Assembly: GCF_003576645.1 (NCBI RefSeq)
Contig: NC_044930.1
Span: 25,478,403 to 25,542,402 of the forward strand
Source of the DNA: Ipomoea triloba
Lineage: Eukaryota > Streptophyta > Magnoliopsida > Solanales > Convolvulaceae
DNA: 64,000 nucleotides
Direction: 5' to 3'
In this document: positions 56,182 to 64,000 of the stretch, one piece after another
Layout of the letters: each line of letters begins with the position of its first letter
How positions within the stretch are numbered: position 1 is the first letter of the stretch
Program-made: the position numbers and the translations under genes
The notes under the pieces: model-generated
The model's database searches: none
The model's input: only the letters and a program-made list of their open reading frames with translations
What the model was told of the DNA's origin: nothing

Positions 56182-59162
56182 ATGGCTTTTGTTGTCGTAA
56201 CCTCTCTGCTAGATATGGTAGAACAACAGCTTCTGCAACCCAATTCACCTCTGTTTCTTAGTACTAAAGAAATTATTGTGCCATTTTCGCACAAGCTCCG
56301 CTCTTTGTTAGCCTTTCTTGAGGAATCTGGGAAGAAAATCAATCGTCCGCATGCTATGGAAGCTGACATCCGGCATATAGTTGCTATAATAGAACGAAGT
56401 ATAGATTATTTACTGAGACAAATTTTTGTGAATGCTTCGAATGTACTTTATGTATATCATGAGCTTTCTAGTACCTTGAAACTAGGAGTAAGAAATATTG
56501 AGGCAATTAAATCAAGGATCTTGATGCAAAATGCAAATAATTCTTCATATGTTGGTTCATCAACGAATGATTTCAAGGCGAAGAATGACATGGATTGTGG
56601 TAGCTCACAATGTTCTTTTGTTGCCGTAACCTTTCTGCTAGATTTGGTAGAACAACCGTTTCTGCAACCCAATCCATGTCTGTTTCCTCATGATAAAGAA
56701 ATTATTGTGAAATTGTTGCACAAGCTCCTCTCTTTGCAAGCTTTTCTTGAGGAATCTGGGAAGAAAATCAATCGCCCGCGTGTTATGGAAGCTTCTAAAG
56801 TACAAGGAGATATAAAGTCTGTACTGTGTCAATATTATGTGCAGGCAGATAAAAGGGGGGGAAATCATGTATTTTGGCCATTTCCTGATCTTTCTATGAC
56901 CTTGGAACTAGCAGTAAGAGATATTGAGGTAATTGAATCAAGAATCTTGGCTCAAAATGCAAATGATTTTTCATATGTTGGTTCATCTACAAATGATTTC
57001 AAGGAGGAGAATGTCATGGTTGGGGGTAGCTTGCAATTCCAATATGCTTCTGATACTGAGAATGAAATCATTGTAGGATTTGACAAAGACATAGAAGAGA
57101 TAGTGCATATGCTCATTCATTCAAAGTCCCTAGAACGAGACATTATCTCAATCGTGGGGGAAGGAGGCATTGGAAAGACAACATTAGCCAAAGTAGTCTT
57201 TCAAGATCAACGTATTACTGCTTGCTTTGAAATTCGAGCATGGGTTGTTGTGTCTAAAGAATATAACCTTAAAGAGATGCTCATTAGTTTATTGCGTTGT
57301 ATTATGCCGATTACTAGAGAAATATCTAACAAAGATGAAGCTCAACTAGCAGAACAACTATTTAGAAGTTTGATGGGTAAGAGGTATCTAATTGTCTTCG
57401 ATGATATGTGGACTACGGAAGTCTGGTTTGCCATCCAAAGATGTTTTCCACGTAATTCTAATGAAAGAAATCCAATCATGATAACTACTCGGGGAGTTGA
57501 TGTGGCTGAAAACTTAAGTTATTTTTGTGACGTAAAAAGAATGAAGTTCCAAAATCTAGAGAATAGTTGGAAATTGTTCTCCATGAAGGTGTTTGGGGAA
57601 GATGTTTTTGCCCCCCTGTACTAGAGCAACTTGGGCGTCAAATTTCTTCTCAATGCCAGGGATTACCATTAGCAATTATTGTTATAGCTAGATTTCTGGC
57701 TACAACCAAAGGATCATTAGAAGTGTGGAGAGAAGTTGCAGAAACGTTGGAGAGAATGAATTGGGCTGATGACAAAACTTCGAAAATACTTTTGTTGACC
57801 TATGATTACTTGCCTTGTCAATTAAAAGCTTGCTTTCTTTATTTTGGAGTTTTTCCTAGAAATTGTTGTATCCTTATTAAAAAATTAATCAACTTATGGG
57901 TTGCTGAAGGATTTTTAAAGCCAGAGAAAAATAAGAGTTTGGAGGAAGTAGCAGAGAATTGCTTGCTTGATCTTACTAACAGAAGTCTAGTTCAAGTTCA
58001 CAAAGTAAGTGTTGATGGCAAAATGAAGGAGTTCAAAATTCATGATCGGTTGCATGAGGTTTGTGTGAAAGAGGCTGAAAAGGAGAACATTGTTCAGATT
58101 ATCGATGAAACACATGCCCTAATATGTCGATGGATAAGTTGTCAATCAAGTCATTGGCCTATTACTCAAGCTAGTTGTGGGAAAATCATGTCCCTTGAAA
58201 TCCACTCCATTTTCTTCTTTGGCAAAGAGTTCTACTTTTCAAAATGCAGGTTCGTGTTCTCGTGTTTGAAAGTGCTAACAATACTGGATCTGTCTTCAGT
58301 TAAATACTTACATGGCATGCCTAGTGGAATAACGGATTTGATTCATTTGAGATACTTGGCTTTAAGCACTATAGGTTCTCTTTATAAGTTTAGATTGTTG
58401 AAACTTCAAAATTTGCAAACTCTCATTGTGTGTTCATGGATGGAAGAATATCCTTTGCAACTACAGTGTAATATTTTGGATTTGCCTCAGTTGAGGCATT
58501 TGCGCCTTGAAAAGAGATGTTCGCAATATCTCCCAAGCATGGTTCGAGAAAATCTACAAACTCTTTATTGGTTGAAAGTTACTAGCTCGAACCAGAATCC
58601 AAACTTTAGAGTGGTTCCAAACTTGAAGGAACTAGGGATTTATGTTGAAGGTGAACTTTTGTCTGGTTGCCTTGAGAGCCTTGTCCATTTACATCTACTT
58701 GAGAAGTTAAAATTTGAAATTGGAAGGGTTGAGTGGTTTTATCTTCCCATTGCTTTTCCATCAAATCTGAAGAAGTTGACGCTTCGTCGTACTTATCTTC
58801 CATGGAAAGTGATGGACATAATTGGTAAATTGTCGAACCTTGAGGTATTGAAATTGAAAGATTTCGGCTTTTGTGGCCCAAAGTGGAAACCAAAGATGGG
58901 GCAATTTCTGGTACTAAAGGTGCTTCTGATTGCACATTCTGATCTCAAACAATGGAATGCAAATGTTAATCATTTCCCAGTTTTGGAGCGCCTAATCCTA
59001 AGATATTGTTGGGATTTGAAAAAGGTTCCAGATTGTTTTGCAAAAATCGGAACAATGAAATTAATTGTATTAGACAATTGTACTTCACTTGTGTTTTCCT
59101 CTATGAACATGCCAGATTGTGCACTTCGTGTTCAACATATTGGAACTAAGGTTTTTCTCTAA
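56182..59162 (+). pseudogene. CC-NB-ARC-LRR gene 3: duplicated N-terminal domain, frameshift in NB-ARC
   Basis: Two overlapping frames, 56182-57624 and 57567-59162, together give a full CC-NB-LRR. The first frame holds two tandem copies of the N-terminal domain (about 1-143 and 144-285; both contain SGKKINRP and end in YVGSSTNDFK). It then has P-loop GEGGIGKTT near 328, kinase-2 LIVFDDMW (Phe and Met where relatives have Leu and Ile), and runs to VFGEDVFAP. The second resumes at LEQLGRQISS, then GLPLAI, CFLYFGVFPRN, IHD and a complete LRR ending GTKVFL. The break is at the C run 57611-57616, where relatives imply one more base. It may be a genuine null allele or a homopolymer error; everything else is open, so recent loss or error is likely. 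Confidence 0.88.
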
Positions 59163-59257
59163 TTCTTCTTTAAAATATAAGTTTTCTGCCTTTGAATTAT
59201 TTGTATTAATTTTTTTTTTATTTTTTTTTGTATTCTCATTTTCAATTACTTTTGAAG

Positions 59258-59386
59258 GTTGAATTGCCAAATAATGAAAGCTCTGAAGAAGAAAGTTTTG
59301 AAAGCTGTGAAGAAGAAATTGCTGAAAGCTCTAAAGAAGTAAGTATTGACAGGTTTAAGAAGAGGAAAGTGTGGAGAGCTTTATGA
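59258..59386 (+). other. Alternative C-terminal tail exon of gene 3
   Basis: Intron 59151-59257 (107 bp, GT...GAAG) removes the stop after GTKVFL and joins in phase to VELPNNESSEEESFES, then CEEEIAESSKEVS, ending FKKRKVWRAL at TGA 59384-59386. It is shorter than in gene 2 but again acidic then basic. Confidence 0.6.
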
Positions 59387-59399
59387 AGAAAGTGACAGA

Positions 59400-60100
59400 G
59401 GAGGCTATTGTATTGCAATGCAATATAGGTACAGTAACTGGTATAAACATAAATTTACTTTAATTTCGTGCAAGGATGGGATGTTCATGTAATAGAATTT
59501 GAACTCAACTTTATCTTTCAGCTTGTAGGCTCGTGATTGAAGTTAGTAAGGTGGACATTGCCGACGTCCACTGTTTGGTTTCATCGAGTTCAGAACTGGC
59601 AAAAATGTTGCAGGCAGTCCATAAATATATCCACTTTTCCAGTCCAAATCCAGATTGGTGTTCATCTGTCTCTTTTGGTTGATTGAAGGTGCTTATCATC
59701 TCGCTTTCTGGGGGAAAGAAACTTACACAAACAGAAAAGATCTCTTGCTTCAGTTCCCAGTGGATTCTTCAAGCACAGCTCAATGGTTCATCAAAATGTT
59801 GTATTTTTTTGCTTTCAATTTGATTACAACAAATTCCTCTGACAGTCTCTTCCTTTGTTATTGGTAATGTTTTCTGATGGAAAGCAAATTCTTGAAATTG
59901 TTATGTTTTTAAGATGTTAATTATTTTCCCAGTTTTCATTATAGAATCATAAGAATTTTAGATAATAAAAGATGCAATTATAACAACACCAACTCATATT
60001 CTACACTTTTTCTTATTTTTGTATTTCCTGTTTTGACAGCTAGCCCATTAATTGAGAGTTGAGACTAACAACTTTGGGTTGAGTTGCAGAAACATTTTAG
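59400..60100. other. 3' flank of gene 3 and spacer
   Basis: 59410-59800 is the counterpart of the gene 2 3' flank. 59800-60100 is AT-rich spacer leading to the acceptor-like GTTGCAG near 60085. Confidence 0.6.
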
Positions 60101-60109
60101 AGTTGCTCA

Positions 60110-60660
60110 ATGGCTACTAGAAGTAGTAGAACAGCAGCTTCTGCAACCCAGTCCATCTATGGTTCTTCACCTTTTGCAAGCCTTTATGGGGAAGAAAACC
60201 AATGATCTACAAGGTTTCAAGTTATTATTATATTTTAACTAAAAAGTATTACTCGTCTTACGGTAAGACAATTTCATATAAAACTTATGTACAAGAAATA
60301 AACATGAAATGGGCTTGGACTTGGATGGTTAAAGTAAAGATGCCAAAAAGGGATTTAAGATTGGAGAATTAAATAAAAGCATAGGGAACGAGAAATGCAC
60401 GGAAGTGCACAAATATTACTTGATAAGGGGGTTTCAAGGACTAATGGCACTCCTTATTGCACAATTGGATCTCAAACATTGGAAAGTAGTTGCTAATCAT
60501 TTTTCAATTTTGGAGCGCCTAGTCTTATTGTTTTGTTGGGACTTGAAAAAAGTTTCAATGTCTTTTGCAAATATTAGAACTTTGAAATTAATTGAGTTAG
60601 AAAGCTACGTGAACCAATCCGGCCACAATATAAGCGTTGGTGCTTTGCAATCATTATACG
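60110..60660 (+). pseudogene. CC-NB-LRR remnant, gene 4
   Basis: Two pieces of the same family with the middle deleted. 60110-60210 corresponds to the start (atggct...gtagaacagcagcttctgc, then 'cttttgcaagcctttatggggaag' and an early stop). 60432-60650 encodes GLMALLIAQLDLKHW, then FSILERLVLLFCWDLKKVS, matching the last LRRs. The whole NB-ARC and most LRRs are missing, and the link region 60215-60430 is unrelated. The acceptor-like leader sequence before the ATG is also kept. Confidence 0.85.
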
Positions 60661-60981
60661 ATGGACCATGATCCACTTTACAAGATGGACCATTGATATA
60701 AGGTTCATTATTAGTATACTAAAAGCTTATTTTTAGTACATTGAATGTTTTTTTTTTTCTGGAGGTTCATTTTTTCTATTAAAAATTAACATTTTATACT
60801 AAAAATGAACGTTTATTCGAAGTCCACATTGCAATGTGGACCATGAATGGTCAATTATATAATTTGCCGGTGTTTTGGAAAATGAAAGAAATATAATTAC
60901 TAATTTACTATATGCAATTGTTATACAGTGGACCATGGTCCACACAAGTCCATATAACACTATGTGTGGACCATGCATGGT

Positions 60982-61578
60982 TAGGGATGGCAATTTCAAT
61001 CCGCCCCGCGGATATCCACCCGAATCCACCCCGCATGGATCGGGTTTTTTTGGGTGATAGTGGGTGGTGGGTCTTAAAAACGTAAATCCGCAGTGGGTCG
61101 GGTTGGATTCGGGTTTTATGTACAAAACCCGCCTAGCACCCCACCCGACACACAATGTGTGCATACATATATATAATAGTAAAATAAGTAGTACTAGTAT
61201 ATAGTTAATTATAAAAGTTTTAATAACTTTGGGTAACTTTTTACTATTTTTATATCTAAACTACTAAATTTATTTTTAAAAATTAACAATTTAGTTATTA
61301 TATTATAATATTTCTATTATTTTATATTTTAGTATAACTAATGAATTTTGTTGTTTAATTATGTGTAAGTAATTTTGATATTATTTTTTGAAAAAAATAA
61401 TAAGTTGATAAGTGGTGGGTACCCATAGTGGGCACCCGCACCCAGTGGAGGTGGGAATGGATTCTAAAAAAGTCCACCCGATGCGGGTTGGGGGTGGGGG
61501 TGGGTGGAGAAAATGAAAGGTGGGTCGGGTGATGGATGTAGCCCTCCCCGACCCACACCCGACCCATTGCCATCCCTA
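60982..61578. mobile_element. hAT-type MITE TAGGGATGGCAA with 8-bp target duplication
   Basis: A 597-bp element with perfect terminal inverted repeats TAGGGATGGCAA / TTGCCATCCCTA and subterminal GC-rich 'cccgacccaccc' tracts. It is flanked by perfect 8-bp repeats TGCATGGT (60974-60981 and 61579-61586). A classic plant hAT non-autonomous element. Confidence 0.9.
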
Positions 61579-61589
61579 TGCATGGTCCA

Positions 61590-62190
61590 ATACGATGTTT
61601 TCTTTCTTTTTTTTATTTTTTATTTTTTTTTATTTTTTGCCGTTATCGTGAACCAGTGACATATCACGTTACAAATATGTATATTGTCAACTGAAACTAT
61701 AGTCGAATTGAAACGATAATTTAGTTTCGTTATAATGAAACTAAAAAATATAGTCTATACAATAACATATATTGTCAAATTAATCTGAAGTGTAATTAAA
61801 GTAATACTTCAATGTTACTATAATAAAACTAGTTTGTGTGAACAATAAAATTTAAAAATAAAATTCATAAAAAAATGCATATTATCAAATGAAACTAAAA
61901 TTAATTAAAATAGTAATTAATTAAATGCTACCGTGCTACATGAATCATGGTCCACAATAAAAATTGCCTACTATATGGTCTATCTTGGCCAGAGCATTAC
62001 AATTCATGGGAGCCATGATATTTTTATTGGTGTTTGATATGAACTCAAATGTATTTGTACAGATACATGGATGGCAGAAAACTTACGCATGATTTTACGA
62101 TATTAATGATAAACAATCGGATTGAGAAACGATGTGTCTCCAATAAACATCTGCATTAATACAAAGCAACCAGAAAAACTTTATAATAAT
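61590..62190. other. AT-rich repeat sequence, no gene
   Basis: 61680-61920 repeats 'attgtcaaatgaaact...gtaattaaa', a motif also seen at 42280-42460. The sequence on both sides of the hAT MITE contains 'atggtccaca'/'gtggaccatg' inverted pairs (60830-60980, 61940-61960), suggesting an older host element. Confidence 0.5.
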
Positions 62191-62192
62191 AA

Positions 62193-62477
62193 GGGAGTGT
62201 TTGGTTGACAGATTTAGTTATCTAGAATGGATATCAAAGTCATTATTATTGTTTGATTGACAGGTTTTTAGAACACTATTATAGATTTTGATTACTCCAT
62301 TAATTATAAAACTCATTCCTTAATAAAATAAAGGTTTCATTTCCCCAACTATTAATAATCATTCTCATTTTACTTTATTACTAAACATGCAAAATATTTT
62401 TACCAAAACTCATTACCATTATCAAGTATTTGATACCAATTTCGATTCTAATTTTCGTGTGCGAACCAAACACACCC
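62193..62477. mobile_element. Tourist-like (PIF/Harbinger) MITE, copy 2
   Basis: A 285-bp element, inverted relative to the copy at 35888. Ends GGGAGTGTTTGGTT and (reverse complement) GGGTGTGTTTGGTT, target duplication TAA on both sides (62190-62192 and 62478-62480). Confidence 0.85.
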
Positions 62478-62689
62478 TAACTATACAATCGAAATGCGAA
62501 AGGTTTTCACCATAAACCCAAAAACCTAAGTCTTTACGCAGACGCTACATACACGCATTAAAAATGTCTTATGCAACACTGTTTTTATTGGGCGGGAATT
62601 TTTTATTCATTTTTATTTCCATAAAGATTCGACTTTGTTATAGTTAAAAGATTATCTTTGAAAATGAAATGAAAGATTAAAAAACAAAA

Positions 62690-62785
62690 GAGGTGGTTGC
62701 AATTTGAAAAGGCCAAAAGTCAATGAATAGAATACTAGAATGCGTGCAAGTGCTAGACAGCTGTATGTGCAGTTGACATTTTTTT
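62690..62785 (+). repeat. Trace of the NB-LRR cluster 3' flank
   Basis: 'gaggtggttgcaatttgaaaaggccaaaagtcaatg' in pieces and 'gctagacagctgtatgtgca' match 54640-54720 downstream of gene 2. So the duplicated unit once reached here. Confidence 0.7.
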
Positions 62786-62856
62786 TTTCTGCTATTTAGT
62801 TATTAATTTTTTTTTTCTTTATAATCTTTGTAAATGAAATGAAAGATTAAAAAAAC

Positions 62857-63046
62857 AAAAGAGGTGCCAAAGACCTTGTGGTCAAGCGGCATCCGGTGTA
62901 CACTCCCATGTGGAAGGGAGTGGGTTCGAGCCTCAGTGGAGGCATCTGTTGACTCTTTGTGCTTCAGTAGGCAATACTGCATTGTAACCGAGACAGTTTG
63001 TGCTTCAGTAGGCAATACTGCATTGTAACCGAGACAGTTTTTCAGT
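62857..63046 (+). mobile_element. tRNA-derived SINE, copy 1
   Basis: Starts 'gaccttgtggtcaagcggca' (A-box-like) and has a B box GGTTCGAGCC at about 62924, the spacing of a pol III promoter. The tail contains a 41-base direct duplication of 'gtgcttcagtaggcaatact' at 62959 and 63000. Not a functional tRNA: the anticodon arm is not formed properly and the body continues into non-tRNA sequence. Confidence 0.75.
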
Positions 63047-63059
63047 CAAGTACTCGTCG

Positions 63060-63900
63060 AAAAAAAATTGACGGATATTCCGGCAATTTTTCGCCGAAAA
63101 AAATACCAACAGATTTTTTGTCAATTTTTCGCCCAAAAAAAACCTCCTTTCAAGTAGGATTAAAATGAACATTTCTAAAAAACTAATTAAAGTTACAACT
63201 AATTCATTTCTGAAAACATATATAGCCAATTTAATTATTTTAATTTTGAAAAACTAATTAAAGTTAAAACTAATTTATTTCTAAAAACATATGTAATTAA
63301 TTTAATGTAAAATTAAGTACAAATTCAAAATTGTCAAAGGCCTTGTGGTTAAGCGGCATAGCTGTGGCCTCCCAAGTGAGAGGTCACAGGTTTGATGGCT
63401 CGTTGTGCTTCAGTAGGTTGAGAAAATATATACTACATTGTAACAGAGTCAATAGTATTAAAAAAAAGTACAAATTCAAAATTATTTTTACTTTTTAATT
63501 TAAATTTTTAGTAAAAAAAAAAACAAAAATAGTATTATTGGCCTGGCTGGCACACCAAAACGGTAAATTATTAATCTAGATTATTAAATTTAATCTTAAT
63601 AACACTATTTTTGTTGATCTTGGTTAAACTAATTAAATTTAATCTTAATTTTACTAAGATTAAATTGGCTACATATGTATTTAGAAATGAATTAGTTTTA
63701 ACTTTAATTAGTTTACCAAAATCAAAATAATTAAATTGGCTACATATGTTTTTAGAAATGAATTAGTTTTCTAGAAATGTCCATTTTAATCCTACTTGAA
63801 AGGAGATTTTTTTTTCGGCGAGAAATTGACGGAAAATTTATTGTTTTTTTTTCCGGTAAAAAATTGTCGAAAAATTTGCCATTATTTTTTTCCGGCAAGT
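63060..63900. mobile_element. Foldback element with about 240-bp inverted arms
   Basis: 63060-63300 and 63630-63900 are imperfect inverted copies: 'cctttcaagtaggattaaaa' at about 63148 pairs with 'ttttaatcctacttgaaagg' at about 63783, with 'gaaacata.gtagccaattt' pairs inside. SINE copy 2 sits in the loop. Superfamily not determined; the left end may start within the SINE tail. Confidence 0.7.
63333..63455 (+). mobile_element. tRNA-derived SINE, copy 2
   Basis: 'aaggccttgtggttaagcgg' (A-box-like), a decayed B box (GGTTTGATGGC), and the same tail 'gtgcttcagtagg...actacattgtaac' as copy 1. Shorter and more diverged. Confidence 0.65.
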
Positions 63901-64000
63901 AGTTGATTGAAAAACTGTTGGAAGGACCATTTTTGTAACAAAAATAATAGTTGTGGACCAAAATTACAAAATTTAAAAGTCGTGAACCAATCCTGCAAGT

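Noticed and set aside
62865..62935. A functional tRNA gene
   Set aside because: A and B boxes are present but the cloverleaf does not form well and the sequence continues as a SINE with copies nearby.

Overview
The window is plant nuclear DNA: intron-rich AT-biased genes with GT-AG introns, plant-specific families (BURP, DUF630/DUF632, FRIGIDA-like, PPR, a 2-on-2 haemoglobin, CC-NB-LRR), and many short inverted-repeat transposons between genes. It is a eudicot and probably an asterid, because the three resistance genes look like the R1/late-blight type common in Solanales and relatives; that last step is inference. There is one 25-base N gap (23066-23090) and one single N (44151), so this is a draft assembly.

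Layout. 0-1.6 kb: 3' exon of an RD22-like BURP gene behind a solo Copia-type LTR. 4.7-8.1 kb: complete four-exon DUF630/DUF632 gene (+). 9.0-10.4 kb: complete four-exon truncated haemoglobin gene GLB3 (-), with a clear TATA box. 12.1-12.5 kb: relic of a Helitron PIF1-type helicase (-). 13.6-16.5 kb: CC-NB-LRR gene 1 (-). 20.3-21.3 kb: intronless membrane-anchored SGNH/PC-esterase-like protein (-). 21.7-27.5 kb: repeat-rich stretch with LTR debris, a 210-bp tandem array running into the N gap, a 572-bp tandem duplication, captured exon pieces of a kinesin and a PP2C, and a hAT MITE. 28.0-32.4 kb: complete 12-exon LAMMER kinase AFC3 (+), with a 5'-truncated antisense LINE in its last intron. 33.0-34.8 kb: decayed LINE (-). 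35.2-39.0 kb: four-exon FRIGIDA-like gene (+). 40.3-41.7 kb: intronless mitochondrial-type PPR gene (+). 42.8-44.2 kb: three head-to-tail, inverted, 416-bp-period copies of the PPR 3' flank, probably an assembly artefact. 44.6-46.9 kb: two-exon membrane protein (-) that I read as the plant GET2 tail-anchored-protein receptor. 51.0-60.7 kb: a CC-NB-LRR cluster (+) with one intact gene, one gene with a duplicated coiled-coil domain and a frameshift, and one remnant.

The most unusual observation concerns the three CC-NB-LRR genes. In each, the ORF stops just inside a 100-114-bp GT-AG intron. Splicing that intron joins in phase to a tail exon built on a 24-bp minisatellite: acidic Ser/Glu repeats in one frame, Lys/Trp-rich in another. 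The genes could therefore make two C-termini by intron retention. The housekeeping genes look independent of each other; only the resistance genes form a functional cluster.
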